In this document: piece after piece, positions 11,191-24,258 of the stretch | How positions within the stretch are numbered: position 1 is the stretch's first letter | Layout of the letters: the number at the start of each line of letters is the position of its first letter | From: Cryptomeria japonica | Taxonomy: Eukaryota > Streptophyta > Pinopsida > Cupressales > Cupressaceae | Length of the DNA stretch: 60,000 nucleotides | Reading direction: 5' to 3' | Assembly: GCF_030272615.1 (NCBI RefSeq) | Contig: NC_081406.1 | Span: 191,093,891 to 191,153,890 of the forward strand | Made by a program: the position numbers and the translations under genes | The notes under the pieces: model-generated | Database searches by the model: none | Seen by the model: only the letters and a program-made list of their open reading frames with translations | What the model was told of the DNA's origin: nothing

Positions 11191-11967
11191 TTAATTAATG
11201 TGCATGAGAAAAGAAAAGAAAGAATAATGTTTTTTAATTATTGCATGTGATAAATTTAGAAAATAAAATTAAAAAATTGCTATTATTCTAAATTTAGGTT
11301 TTTTGTGAAAAAGCTATTGAACCTAGAATTTTAGTTTAAATAGGGGTTAGGTCTTTATTTTAATTACACACAGGGACACACAGGAACAGGTCAAGAATTT
11401 AGGTGAAGAAATTTATTTGAAGTTATTGAAGGGATTATGGCTCTTCTAAAGATTTCTTCCAGGAAAGCTATACAAGGTTGGAGGATTTCTTAGTTGTGTG
11501 TTTTATTAAAAATATTTCTATTTGTCTCTGCTTGATGTGTGTGTAAAATAATTGTCAAATTCAAATCCCTCTTCTGGTGAATTCGAGTTTTGTTTGAAAA
11601 TTCATGCCTAATGTGTATTTCTTGTTTGTGGGAAGAATGTAATTTTGTGAAAATTAGGAAAATTATTATAGAAAATTTGTCAAGTTTTTATGGTGCATGG
11701 AAATTGCACAATTTAGGAGAAAGGGTATTTACCTGAGAAATGGTTTTAATTACCTTAAGAAAATAAATTTAGTTACACATTAAATTTATTTGGGTTAATT
11801 AAATTTAAAAAAAAATATATTGTTCTTTTAATTATTTTACTTAAATTCTGTGAAAAGAGAATTATTGAAAAAAAATATATTGTTTTTATTATTACTGTTA
11901 AAAATCTGTTTAAAAAAATATATAATAATTTAAAAAAATAAAATAAAAATTAATTTATTAAATTATG

Positions 11968-12203
11968 TGGGGAGGCTATGCCTCTACCCACGCAACTCTA
12001 CCTTGGTAGTGGCTACTGCTATAAGGCAACAGCGCTACCCAAGGGTAGCGGCTGCTGCTATAAGGCAACAGCGCTACCCAAGGGTAGTGTCTGCTGCCTT
12101 AGGACAACAGCACTACCCAAAGGTAGCGGTTGCTGCCATAGGAGAGCAGCGCTACCTAAGGGTAGCGTTAGCTGCCTATGGTAGCACCGCTACCTTGGTA
12201 GCC
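11968..12203 (+). repeat. GC-rich stem-loop array in right LTR
   Basis: Same array as 4700-4893 with one more unit of about 45 bp. Six CTACC...GGTAG palindromes are visible. Confidence 0.85.
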
Positions 12204-14424
12204 TTCACAAGTTAGTTTTTTTTTTTGTTTTTTTTTAAGATTTTAATTTTAATTTTTAATTTTAGTTTTTAATTTTATTTATTATTTTATTTGTTATTTA
12301 GTTTTTTTTTTAAAATAGAAAAATAATAAATAATAAATAATAAATAAATAATAATAAAATAATTATAATGTGTTAATATATATATGTATATTTAAATAAA
12401 TATATATGTGTATATATATATATATATAGTTATTTTATTTTAATTGTCAATTTAAGAATAAAGAATTTAGAATTTAGTATTTTTATAATTTTAAATTCGA
12501 TATACATATTGGAAATACATTAGGAGATTAATACATATGTAAATTTATTTTAAATCTTTTTGGACAAATGACAAGATGGATGTTTTTTGGTATTAAATAG
12601 TTGTAAATTCTTGTTATCTGGAAATTCGTAAATTGCATGTTATTTATGCTTTGGCTATTTTTAAGGAAAGATTGCTTGTAATAGGATCTTGTGTGTATTG
12701 TGTTCTCAGTCAAGTTTTATTTCATTGCAATTTTGGTTAAATTGTCATTGTGTCCTATGTTATTATTTCTCCTAGACCAGGTGTTGTTGTATAACCTATT
12801 TGATATGAGCCATTATGTGTTTTTGTCCAAATGGTCAATCTTGGGTTGGTATTTGTGTATCCTTCACCTGTGTTTGTCAAGATTGTTTATGGTTGCCTGT
12901 TTCGCCATAGAGTTCTCATAGAAAAAACATTTCCTGTTAGTGTCCTAAGAGAGAGAGTGGCTTTCGAGCGGGGGCCGTGCCCGAAGTGGATGACAGGATA
13001 ACCCATCGAAAGTTAGTTAAAAAGTGATAACCTAATAATTGATTAGGGAGTGGGTAGATTAAATATTAATTAAGATAAATGTGCCTCGTGCATAGGTGAG
13101 TGCTTGTACAGGGCTCATGATGTTACGAGAAGGCCTAGAATGGCAAACTCATCTCCTTGTCTTCAGGAAAGGATTGGTAGGGTCCGCATGAGACTTAGTT
13201 GGAACCGGAGGCTCGGGAGAGGTTACCAGGAGAAACCCGAGTATGGGAGTCGGGACCTATGGAGGCTATACCATGGTAACCATCAATCTATGCGATGACA
13301 CTCTCTTCTTAGAGTCACTAGTGTTTTGTGAGTTGTGTTGCATGGATGGTTGCAGAGTCTTGTAGTCCTTTTGTACTTGTCTTACTTTGCTTGCTTGAGG
13401 GTTTTCTACTATCTCCTAGCACGGTGGGGTGGTTCCATTTCGGGATCACATGGTCGAGTGGTAGTGCCACTTCCCATCGGATGTTTTGGATTGTATCTTC
13501 AGGCGAGGAAAGGCTTCGCTGGTGTTTCTTGGATCATGGTTTATTTACCAGCTCTTGTTCGAGATCATTGTTCAGTTGAGACCTTGTGGTCATTGTATCA
13601 GACTTTTATGTAACCTTGATATTGTATCTTTGTAACCAGTGATATTATTGGAAGCCATGTATTTATGGATATTGTAATATTATTATGTCAGTGAAATGAA
13701 TGTTATTGTTTTGATCTTATGTTTAAATGATTTATGAAAATTGGATACATTGGAATACTTGTATATTTTTGTTTTGGGATGTATGTGTAGTTTTAAACTT
13801 AAGTTTTCAATTTATCTTATTGAATGGATTAACTGTGGTGTTAATATAATCTATGAAATTAATCTTCGTTGGTTACCCTTAGGAAAACTTATGATAGACT
13901 TTCGTTGTGTTGTTAAACGTGCAATGATTTTAGTTAGTACACTTAGTCTTTAACATAAAAAAATTATTTCACCCTTTAGTTGCCTAGTTGCGTTGTTTTC
14001 CTTTAGGGTTCCTGGCGGGGAATTACTGAGGTGACCATATTTTCTATGGAGGTGGACATTTGGTGGAAGGGAAAGGACTGGTTTTTGCTTGCTGCTCGAG
14101 AGCACTAGTTGTTGTCATTCTGCTTCATTCTTCGTCCTGTAGAGGTGGAGTTATTTCCTATTGAGGTGGAGAGATGGAATGTTGGGGATTTTTTACTTTT
14201 GGTGCTCCTCTTGTTGCTGGCTATGGATGCCCGTTTCTTCTCTCAAAGGTGTCTCCTTGGGTGGGTTTGGAAGTTCCTTTTCCCAGATTCCTAGCTTGTC
14301 TCCTGGACTAGTTCCTTTTTGTTGTTTCTTGGTTTGGCCTCCTTCCTTCTGGTTTTTGGGGTTTGTTATCTTTTCTTTAGGGAAAATCTTATGTTTGGTG
14401 TTTTGAGCTCATCATTTAAGGTTG

Positions 14425-14610
14425 AGGGTGCCTGGCAAAACCCCTGGTTGCTGGTTTTGGGTTCCATTTTGAAACCCGGTTTGAAGGTTGAGGGAGCCTT
14501 TCAAAACCCCTACTAGCCAGATTCTAATTGTATGAATATCTACTATAATCTGGTGTTGTTATTGAAGGTTTGGGATACCTTTCAAAACCCTAAAAGTTGG
14601 TTGAGGGTGC
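14425..14610 (+). repeat. Short dispersed repeat, TTGAGGG-GCC-CAAAACCC
   Basis: About four imperfect copies of a motif of about 22 bases, reading ttgagggtgcctggcaaaa, ttgagggagcctttcaaaa, gtttgggatacctttcaaaa and so on. Further related gggtttcgggtcccctc copies occur at 14795-14850. No coding meaning seen. Confidence 0.6.
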
Positions 14611-15146
14611 TTGTTATACCCTTAATTATTACTCTTTTGTGCTATAGCTTGGAGCTATATCTTTGTTTGGTGTGGCATGACTATGTTGGATGTTGTTGGT
14701 ATTAGTCATCTTTGCTGGATTTTGGCTATGGTTTTTCATTGTTTATTTCTTTTAGCAGCCTGCTTTGTTGGGTTCTAGATCCCGATAAAATCTATTGGGT
14801 TTCGGGTCCCTCCAAATCCTATTGTATGGGGTTTCGGGTCCCCTCAAAACCTGTCTTTCCCCTAATAAAAAACATGTGAATATAATTATATAAATGGGAT
14901 TTTGGTTTGAAAATTCATTGTGAAGTATTTATATTATTTTATGATGTAAATCGAATTATAGTTGAATTAGTAAACCATGGGCAACATGTATCTTAACGAG
15001 GTAGACAAATTGTAATCAATTTAGATCAATTAGAAAACTTGATCGATTTGTATTTTTAGGCGATATGGAAAAATAATTTTCATTTCAGATTTATGTCAAT
15101 GCGTGTTTAATTCTCTGTATTTGCATTTGATTAAAAAAAAATGGCA

Positions 15147-15310
15147 AGTCCTTGATTGTGAGTGTTGGATATGGTCATATGGTTATTTTGTATCTGGTTA
15201 TGTCCTTGATCTCGAGTATTGATTGTTTTCATGTGACTGTTTTGTATCTGGTCATGTCCTTAAATGCGAGTGTTGGATGTTGTTATGTGGTTGACAGTAG
15301 CTAGTCATGT
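15147..15310 (+). repeat. 54-bp tandem repeat, three copies
   Basis: Units begin tccttgattgtgagtgttgg (15149), tccttgatctcgagtattg (15203) and tccttaaatgcgagtgttgg (15257), a period of 54 bases, inside the diverged LTR remnant. Confidence 0.8.
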
Positions 15311-16802
15311 CTCTAGAACTGTCAGTCATTACACCTCGTATGAGGACTTGTTTGGCCAAGTGGGTATTCCTACCATATTGAACTCTGTAAGCTAGTCCTT
15401 GTGTATACCTTGGTTTTAGGAGTTTCGTTTGATTGCGATTTAGTGTCATACGGGAGAGTGGCTTTTGAGTGGGGGTCGCGTCCAAAGTGGTAGCAGGGTA
15501 ACCCATTGAAAGTGTGTCTAAATAAGTGATAACTTAATAGTTTATTAGGAAGTTTAGTAGATGAAAACACTAAGTAAGATAATTATACCTCACACATGGG
15601 ATGAGTGCTAGTATAGATTCAGAATGCAGTGAGAAGGCCTGAAATGGCAAACCAATAACCTTGTCTTCATGAGAGGATGTGTTGGGTCCACATGAGACTT
15701 GGATGGGTCGGAGGTTCGGGAAAGGTTGCCAGGGTAATCCAGTGGATGGGGTCGGGACCTATGGAGGTCTGCCAAGGTGACCATACCAAGTTATGTGATG
15801 ACACTCGTCCCTTATGTTCACTAATGTGCAGTTTGTGTTGTCTTTGCTAGGAGCACTGTTGTCTAGGAGCACTATTGTGGAGTCATATCTGGTTGTTTAT
15901 GCCTTTGAGAGTACCTGATATTAGTGATAGACCATGGGTTTCTTATGATGGGTTGCGAGGACTTAGTCTCGTGGGTGCTCCAATTGTTCTTTTGTATTTG
16001 CTCCATATCATGTTTTAGATGGATCCTTTTTCTTCTTCTGGGATCATTCATGTATCTTTGGAGCAATGTGGCCATATGTATTATTTGCTTCTTTACACCT
16101 TATTGGCTAGATGTAATTGATGTGAACCTTATGTATTCTTCACCCTATTATTTTATTAGAGGGGTTTTACAGTTGAGTAGACCCAAAGATGTAGCCCACT
16201 AGGGGTGAACTCCGATATCAATTTGGTGTTATGTGGTGTTTGTGTTCATCTGGTTCTTTTTTATTTTTGCATGTATGGATGACTTTATGGTTAAAATGTA
16301 TAATGTAGATTAGATGATATTAATCTTAAATGCATGCATGAAGTTAATAAATGCAGTATATGGATCATGAAGAATGTAGATTTAGTGTAATAGAAAGTAT
16401 TCATTAGCTTTTAATGCAAATAAAGTATGTATGGAAATTAAATGTATGGCATATGTTTTAATTAAAGAATGGATGTAAGGTATGTTTAAAATTGCATGAA
16501 TGAACTTAAGCATGTTATCTATATTTTTAACCTATCAAATAAATTTAACCATTGTTTATGTATAATCATATCTTTAAGTTAATCAACTTAATTGGATTAA
16601 TTAGCGTGAGTTGAGCTAAGTGTTGAACCAAGTAATCAAGTTGGTAAACCCTTTAGGTGTTAGTTAAGTCTTCCGTTGTGTAATTTGAACTTAATGTTAA
16701 CTCAATGTATCATTATTTTGTCTTAACTTTTTTTTAAAAAAATTGCACTCTATTCTTGCGTTTTAGTTTTATCCCTTTGGGGTTTCCTGGTGGGGCATTA
16801 CA

Positions 16803-17742
16803 CCATAACTCAACCTACTCTTAATGAGATTCTTAAACTCATAAATTTTCATCTACGATTATACCAATATGAAGTGATTCATGATACCCTTCTTATGTAA
16901 ACTACCAATAATATGGTTCTCTTCAAGACTATTCTATGGGATTAATAATGTATCTATAAGATATTATAACTCACTTAAATCTAAGTGTCCCTACCTATCT
17001 CACATATTTTGCTATGAAATGATACTATATTGTCAGTATAGAATGATTTGCTAATTAACTTTGTCTAATTTTAATAATCATATCCACAAGAACTAAATCC
17101 AAATTTTGATATCCAATCCTTAGTTTGATATAAATGTTGATATTGTTACAATATCTTATAACATTTATATAATTCAATATTTTGGACATTTTGCTCCTTT
17201 AATTGTGATACTGAATATGCAAATAGAATTATTAGCTTTGTGCAAGCAACTATAAAAAAAATTGTATTCTATATACTCTATTATCAACTATTATGATAAA
17301 GAGGTGTCATTCGTACTTAATATGAAAAATAATATCTAGCCATGAATAATTAAGAAGTAACTCTAAACAAAACATTGATATTAAAAATAATTCAAAATTT
17401 TCTCTAAAATTTAATTAATACTAAAAATACTAACTTTCTACCAAATAAACTAGTAATCCGTTATTTCATTTAATATTTTCCTTTCTTAATATAGTTTAAT
17501 CTTTACATTAAGAAAAATAGGAAAATACCTTAACTCTAAAAAGTTAAGTTTTAGCAAATTAGATTTCTTCCATGTAAATTTTAGGTGGGCCCCTACTCTT
17601 CCCACCTTAAATTTTAAATCAAAGTTACATTATTTTACGTACCATGTTTTTCCCTTTTCCCTTAAAATACCTATACATGGCATTAACAAAGCATTTAATA
17701 TTCCATCAATTATGGGAGCGTGAATGTATTTGGAACTACCTA
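16803..17742. other. AT-rich intergenic stretch, nothing recognised
   Basis: About 940 bases of AT-rich sequence without a credible reading frame, terminal repeat or RNA gene. It holds a short imperfect inverted repeat around 17585-17605 (aggtgggccc ... cccacctt). Confidence 0.7.
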
Positions 17743-17844
17743 CTTTTAAAGGAGATAAGGAAGTAATTTTAAAAGAAAAAAAACTCTAATGGTTTAAGGT
17801 AATACGAAAAAATGAAAATAGAAAGGAGGATCTTTTAAAGGAGA
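17743..17844 (+). repeat. Left unit of a ~90-bp tandem duplication split by the solo LTR
   Basis: The block cttttaaaggagataagg, then aagtaattttaaaag and tggtttaagg, occurs once here. It occurs again with its start at 17832-17844 and its remainder at 18596-18645. The second copy is interrupted exactly at GGAGA by the solo LTR. The duplication is therefore older than the LTR insertion. Confidence 0.8.
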
Positions 17845-18590
17845 TGTAGACACCTAGAATTGTCAAGTCTATTTTTTTTATTTAATTATATTAGCCTAAT
17901 TCTTCTATTAATTAAATAAATCTTTATTTATTTAATTAATTCATTTATCCTCTTCTAGCCTTATTTCTCATTTAAATAAATACCTTTATTTATTTAAATT
18001 ACCCTTTTTCTAAATTAAATAATTACTTTTATTTATATAATTGATCCCACTTCTTCTATTAATTAAATAAATATTTATTTATTTAATTAATTCATTAGCC
18101 TTTTCTACCTATGACACATGTCATTCATCTCTTAATTCATACACTACCTACCCTCTAATCATAGCCGACCATTTATCTTTTACACCTCTCAATCTTATCC
18201 CTTCATTTCTTATAGTGTCTTCTATATAAGGAGATGCTTCCTTCATTATCAACCCCTCAACTACACATTCCTACCCGACTACTCTATGTTTTTGAACTTT
18301 CATATGCGATCAAGCCTACTTGCAACCACATTTCCGTTCTTTGTTGAGCTCTTGTGCACACATAAAATCTGAGAGCAAATATATCAAGCAAAATCAATGG
18401 AGATAGGAAGAATGGAGATTCAAACCCTATTGGACATGTGATGGTATAATCTTTGTGATTTTATTTGATTTGCATTGTCTTAGGTAATCTTCATATGTTA
18501 TGGTGGATCTTTGTTGTTGTTAGGCTAGGGTTTTGTGGTTGAATTCATTTAGCCTTTCAATATTGTTGTTTCCACTTTTCACCATAAACA
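17845..18590 (+). mobile_element. Solo LTR with GGAGA target duplication
   Basis: The 746-bp sequence starts TGTAGACACCTAG and ends CCATAAACA. It is flanked by GGAGA at 17840-17844 and again at 18591-18595, a perfect 5-bp target duplication. A TATA-like box, tatataag, lies at 18233-18240. No primer site, coding or second LTR is present, so this is what remains after LTR-LTR recombination. The first 100 bases (TGTAGACACCT then alternating ttaattaaat blocks) resemble the LTR start at 55330, which suggests related Ty3 families. Confidence 0.88.
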
Positions 18591-18649
18591 GGAGATAAGA
18601 AAGTAATTTTAAAAGAAAAATAAGAAAAAAGCTAGTGGTTTAAGGCATC

Positions 18650-20150
18650 TATCCATACGAGTTAGGAATCTGTCCATACTGGACAAGAGGTTTCATCTGT
18701 CCAATCTAGGATAGGCATCTACCCAAATGGGGTAGGCATCTATTCATAAGAATAGAATATGCTTTGGCCAGAGACTTTAGACCCATCGGGACCATATGGG
18801 TTCTGAGTCACTCTCTAAAGACTATACTCCCCTACTAGGAATGCAATGAGATTGTCGTCTTTAGGAGTATATAAAAATGTTTATATAAACAAGCTTGAGT
18901 TTTGCCTCGTAATTCAGCCTAAAGCATCAGAAATTCAAGTGAATCCATACGAGATTCCTTCTGAGTATGCATTGAATTAATTTTAACCTTTCAATTAGTA
19001 TTTGCACCATTTGATTAAAAGACCAAGGAGCTTCGAGAACTCACCCATATCCAAAACCTAATCCCCATACCCGAACGCTTGAGTACAAGGGACAACTCCA
19101 TCCCTAGACTGCCTACATACCTATTTAGGCACAAGATCAAGGCGTAAAGTATGTAGTTCTGGTTTCTAACTATGTTTTAATGTAAACTATTTGGTGGGTA
19201 CACAACCCTTTCTAGGGTCAATGTCCCAAATAGTTTCTTTGTGGTTGCTACCTTGATGGTAGATCTATAGCAAAAAGGATCAAGGTGGCCTCATGCTTGT
19301 GGCCTAAAACAACTAGGTCCTATTTCCTATTAAATACACCACCCTTACCCATTATCATCTGCCAAAATCCTTCAAGATAAATAAATTCCAAAACATCACA
19401 CACAACCAACCCTAGTGGGGTTTTCTAAGGTTTAACTGAGCGGATGTAAATTCATTTAAAATTTATCTTTTTAGATTATTGATCCAAGAGAGATTACCCG
19501 CCCCTTGGATTTTAACTTCCAAATGACCCTTATTTCTCCCCAGTGATTTAGAGGGACGATGCCATAGACGTCGTTTTTGCAACTTTATTAGTTGTTAAGT
19601 GCAGTAGTTCAACACAATGACATTACTCGTAAGCATGACCCAGGGGCACCATAGATACCAAACATTGCTATGGTTTTTGGTTTCAAATCCTCTTATTTAG
19701 TTGTCTATCTAAGAATTTAACTACGAATTCATGAAATCATAAATAAAAATTACACTTTAAGTATGAATCCTAATACTTGAAAGGTACTAAATTGCTTGGA
19801 AGAAAAATAAATGATTAAATAGCAAGACTTCGAAAAAGAATTTAACATTTGCTTGTTGAAGGGAAAACTATTTAATAATAAGCTTGACAATAACCACATT
19901 ATTGATAAACCATCAAATTCTTCCATTTGAAGTAACATAAATTTTATCTTTAATTATTTTCTACAAATGATAACCTTAATTAAATATGAATCCTAATACT
20001 TTAAGGTAAATTAAATTATCAAATAATAATACTTCGGAAATGAATTTATTACATACTGATTTTTTTAATTTATTTATTTTGTATAAATATTGATTTCTTA
20101 TTCTCACTTATTCTTAGATGTGTTTGATTCAATCGCATAATTTGGGCATC
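18650..20150. repeat. ~1.55-kb tandem duplication, unit A
   Basis: Unit A matches 20151-21757 at an offset of about 1.54-1.56 kb. Shared blocks include aggtttcatct, gccagagactttaga, gggacaact and tccctagactgcctacatac, ggcgtaaagtatg, and gattatcaccttggat-type segments. Many substitutions separate the units, so the duplication is old. No reading frame stands out. The block may be the inside of a minus-strand LTR that ends at 21792. Confidence 0.8.
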
Positions 20151-21757
20151 TATCCAAATAGGATAGGCATTTATCCATTCAGGATGGGCATCTATTATAC
20201 GGGTTAGGCATATGTCCATATGAGACATGGGGTTTCATCTATCCAATTTGGGATTGGCATCTACCCAAATGAGGTAGGCATATATTCATAAAGAATAGGG
20301 AGTGCTCTAGCCAGAGACTTTAGATTCATTGGGACCATCCGGGTCCTGAGTCGCTTTCTAAAGACTACACTCCTCTAGTAGGAATGCATCGAGCTCACCG
20401 TCCTTAGGAGTAAATAAGATATAATAAAATAAGCTTGAGTTTCGCCTCAAAATTTGGCCTAAAGCCTTGGCAAGTCAAGCAAATCCACATGAGATCCCTT
20501 CTGAGTATGCATTGAAATAATTTCAATCTTCCAATTAGCATCATTTGCACCCTTTTATTGAAGAATTATGGAGCTTCAAAAATCATGATCAACTCACCTA
20601 TAACCAAATCCTAATCCCTATCCCCGAACACCTGAGTACAAGGGACAACTTCATCCCTAGACTGCCTACATACCCGTTTCAACACAGGATCAAGGCGTAA
20701 AGTATGAAGTTATGGTTTCTAACTATGGTTTAATGTAAACTGTTTGGTGGGTATGCAACCCTTTCTAGGGTCAATGTCCCAGGCAGTTTCTCTGTAGTTG
20801 CTACCCACGATGGTAGCTCTATAGAAAAAAGGCTCAAGGTGGCCTTTTGCTTGTGGCCTAAAACAACTAAGTCATATTTCCTATTAGATACGTCACCCTT
20901 AATCTGTTATCATCTGCTAAACTCATCAAGATAAAATAAATTTACAAAATCATAACACACAACCAAACCCTAATGGGGCTTTATAAGGTTTAATTGAGCG
21001 GACGTAAATTCATTTAAGATTTATTTTTTTAGATTATCAATCTAAGGGGGATTACCTGTCCCTTGGATTTTAACTTCCAAATGACCCTTATTTCTCCCCG
21101 AAGGTTTAAAGGGACGATGCCATAGACGTCGTTGTTGTAGCTTTATTAGGCATTAAATTTAGTAGTTCAACACAACGACATTACCCGTAAGCGTGACCTA
21201 GAGACACCATAGATACCGAACGCTACTAAGGTTTTTGTTTTCAACTCCTCTTGTTTAGTTGTCTAACTAGGAATTTAACTTTGAATTCATGAATCTTAAG
21301 TAAAGCAATATACTAATACAACTATGAGAAAGGAACTATTATAAACAAAGAATTATCGCCTGAAATTAAAAACTAAGGCATAAATTTTACATAATTAAAG
21401 GAACATAAACATATCAACTACTTTGGAATAGTGTTTTCTTGAAAGAAAATTATGATAATAATTAAAACTCTAAAACTTGAACTGAATGCATGAAATTACT
21501 AATTTCTTGGAAACTATGATACTTGTAAAATATAACTTAAGCAAAGATTTGAATTACTCATAAGATATAATTATTTTGGAACAACCCATTACACTTGAAA
21601 AATAAAACCAAATACCTGAAAGGGTACTAAATTGCTTAAGAAAAATTAAATGACTGAGTAGAAAGACTTTTGAAATGAATTTAACACTTATGTGTTTGAA
21701 GGAGTAAAGTATTTAATAATAAGCTTGAAAATAACCACGTTGTTTATAATCCAATTG
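20151..21757. repeat. ~1.55-kb tandem duplication, unit B
   Basis: Second unit, collinear with unit A. Around 21300-21600 it carries roughly 290 bases that unit A lacks, or unit A lost them. Towards its end it again matches unit A (tactaaattgctt ... atttaataataagcttga). No coding content. Confidence 0.8.
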
Positions 21758-21792
21758 TGTCAAGCCCAAAATTTGACTAATGGGGCATGACA
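21758..21792 (-). repeat. Palindromic LTR-type terminus TGTCAAGCCC...GGGGCATGACA
   Basis: The 35-bp sequence starts TGTCAAGCCC and ends GGGGCATGACA, an imperfect palindrome. Many plant Ty3 LTRs begin TGTCAYGCCCC followed within about 30 bases by GGGCWTGACA. Read on the minus strand this would be such a start, making 21792 the outer edge of a minus-strand LTR that contains units A and B. The opposite end was not found. Confidence 0.45.
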
Positions 21793-22224
21793 CAACTCAC
21801 AATTTTTTTTTACTTAAATGTGAAATTAGATACATAATACATTGCACATGGGCAAGATGCGGTGCCAATTCTCATTAAGTGATTTGCACATCCTCTCCAT
21901 AGACACATACTCTTATATAATTAAGTTTGGTCTAGGTGAAACACCTTGACACCAAGTCTAAACTGCCTAATTTGGACATACTATAATTAATATCACACCT
22001 AGAACATTTTGTTTGGTACTAAAGATTGGGTATGATGCATATGTGTACTACAAGTATATTAAATTTTGAGTATGAGGTGACGGGGTCTCCAAATTTTCCT
22101 TTTTGCCATGTTAGGCAACTGGCGTCATATAATAGAGAATACATGAGTATTGAACTTTACGTATAAAATTTATTTTATTTTAAATTAATCCCCATAGTTA
22201 TCATTATGAATAGTACCTTTAATT
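21793..22224. other. Intergenic stretch, nothing recognised
   Basis: About 430 bases up to the outer copia-type element. No frame, repeat or RNA gene is supported. The last five bases, TAATT (22220-22224), are the target site of the element that follows. Confidence 0.7.
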
Positions 22225-23180
22225 TGTTGGCAATTGACAATCATCCGGTAAGGGCTAATGGCATTTTGGGTTGTCATTGATGGAAACTCATCTCCAGGTT
22301 AGATATTTTCTATTGGGATTCATTGATTTATCATTTTTCTTTAATTGGGTCAACCGGTATTCACTTTGCTTCACAACCAGCTAAGTCCTAATCTTGGTAA
22401 TGTGTATTTGGAACCCAGTTAAGGATAGGACCTGGTTAAGTGATCTTGTGGCCTAGATAATTTCTTTCAAGGAATTTTTGGTAACGTGTGAAGGAAAAAA
22501 TGTTCATCGGGATTTTGTATGAAATACCTTGTGATCTGACAGTCGACAAGATTATATTCTTCATTGAAGTTGACATGGTGAATAGTTAGAAGAGTATTTA
22601 AGGAGATCCTTTCAGTGATGGATCCAATAAGATATAAAATGCGATTTTGATTGCGAAAATTTCAGAAATCGATGGTATGCTTTTTTATCATCGAAAGGAA
22701 GCTTTTGTGTGTAGTTTCATGTGCACAATGTAAACTGGTAGCTGAATAGGGCAGAACAGAGCATCAAAAAACTGGTACACAGTGAGGGTTAATAGAGCTC
22801 AAACCAGAACTTATCCAGCAAGGTCAAATGCAATTTATAAGTTCATTTTTGTTTGTAATCACTTTGCAATATTGTATAAGTTAATGAGACTTCTATTTGA
22901 GTAGTGATCTCTAGGCTATTGGCCTAATTGTATGTGCAATCCCCTCAATGTAATATTTATATACCTTGATCAAGTGTATAGATATTGTGGGTATCAACCC
23001 CATCGTCCACGTATAAATATTGGTGTTATGGTGTTGCTTCTTTACGTGTTATTTGGTTTATGCACTTTAACTTTATTTACTGTTAAACGGTTCAAAAACA
23101 ATAACTTCAAAATTAATATTTAATATTACTGGTAGAACATTGATTCACCCCCCCCCTCTCAGTGTTCTTGGATTCTAACA
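22225..23180 (+). repeat. 5' LTR of outer copia-type element
   Basis: 956 bp, TGTTGG ... CTAACA, followed directly by the primer-binding site. A weak TATA-like tatttaag lies at about 22595. The U5 end carries a C-rich ttcacccccccc tract. The short frame 22932-23123 lies in the LTR and is not a gene. Confidence 0.93.
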
Positions 23181-23194
23181 ATTGGTATCAGAGC
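23181..23194 (+). other. Primer-binding site of outer element
   Basis: attggtatcagagc follows the LTR end immediately and is complementary to initiator methionine tRNA. It is the same primer as used by the inner copia element. Confidence 0.92.
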
Positions 23195-23247
23195 TAGTTC
23201 CTCAAAATAAGTTTAACCACTTGAGGAAGATACGAAATTTGGAATCA

Positions 23248-24258
23248 ATGGAAACCGATCTACAACAACAACTTCAACTTGCTCTTGAGGATCTCGATAA
23301 TGAGCAGATGGAGAATAGTAAACTGAAGAATGAACTAATGCAAGCCAGGGAACACATCATTTCATTGGAAGGAAATATTTCAATTGTTCAAGCTAAGAGG
23401 AAGGAACTTTGTGATCAATTACAAAATAAAAATAGTGATGAAGAAGATTCTATGAAGGATCAATGTCAAAAACTCACCCAGGAGAATGCTCTCTTGAAGA
23501 ATGAGATGCAAACCCTAACCATGAGAATGTGCAAGGAGATTGAAGACATGAAGAAGAATGAAGAAAACCTAGCTCAAGCATTGAAGGACAATTTTGATGA
23601 ATGCAAAAGACTGACACATGAGAATGACATGTTGAGACTTGAGTTGATCCAGTCCCAGAATAATGAACAAGAACTTGAGAGACATATTATAATCATGAGA
23701 GATGACTTAGTCACTACAAATGAATACAAGGACAAGTTCAAAGACATCTCTACAAAACTTGATGAACTACCGAAGAGTCAAAGAGATGCTAATGATAAGA
23801 GAGGTCTTGGTTATGAAGAATGAGAAAGCTCTGACACTGCACAACAAGATCAATCATCTGGTCAAAAGCATAATCATGCCAACAACTGGAACCAAAAATC
23901 ACCGGTAAGACAGTCTAATGCTCACAAATTCAATGGTACATGCTTTGTTTGTAATAAATATGGTCATATAGAAAGTCAGTGCAGAAATAGGAATAATCAG
24001 AACAATGCATCATTCACTGATCTTGGAAATGTAAGATGTCATGCATGGAGCAGATTTGGACATATGGCTAACCAATGCAGATCAAAAGGAAATCGAGGGT
24101 TTAACAAAGCAATTCAAAAGAACAATATTGTTTGTTGTGCATGCAACAAGATTGGACATATTGCTAAATACTACAGAAGTAAGAACCCACCGGTAACTAA
24201 TGGAAATGCAGATGAGAACGGAAAGGAAAAGGAGGAAGACATCAGAAAAAAAACATGA
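23248..24258 (+). pseudogene. Gag-like coiled-coil protein with zinc knuckles
   Basis: A frame opens at ATG 23248 and runs about 190 residues of strong heptad coiled coil (LQQQLQLALEDLDNEQ, ENALLKNEMQTL, ENDMLRLELIQ). After one TGA at 23821-23823, where CGA is likely ancestral, it continues in the same frame. Three zinc-knuckle-like boxes follow. The first is canonical CX2CX4HX4C (CFVCNKYGHIESQC). The second has Trp for the second Cys. The third has Tyr for the last Cys. Such knuckles bind element RNA during packaging. The usual N-terminal gag domain of copia elements is missing. The frame ends at TGA 24256-24258. Confidence 0.85.

Larger units (their letters stand above)
14027..16802 (+). 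repeat. Diverged LTR remnant of the same Ty3 family
   Basis: The right part matches the 3' third of the LTR at 2855-6744. Positions about 15440-15800 align with about 5660-6020, sharing the gtgataac, gagaaggcct, atggcaaac and cttgtcttca blocks. The end cctggtggggcattaca (to 16802) matches the LTR terminus at 6744. The left part (14027-15130) has no counterpart I can recognise. It may be family-specific 5' LTR sequence of a sister subfamily. No pol follows 16802, so this is a solo or truncated LTR, abutting the end of the tandem array with no clean target duplication. Confidence 0.7.

Noticed and set aside
17850-18110. TTAATTAAAT ladder as an origin or matrix-attachment region
   Set aside because: It is the U3 start of an LTR with a counterpart at 55330-55640; no independent evidence of other function.
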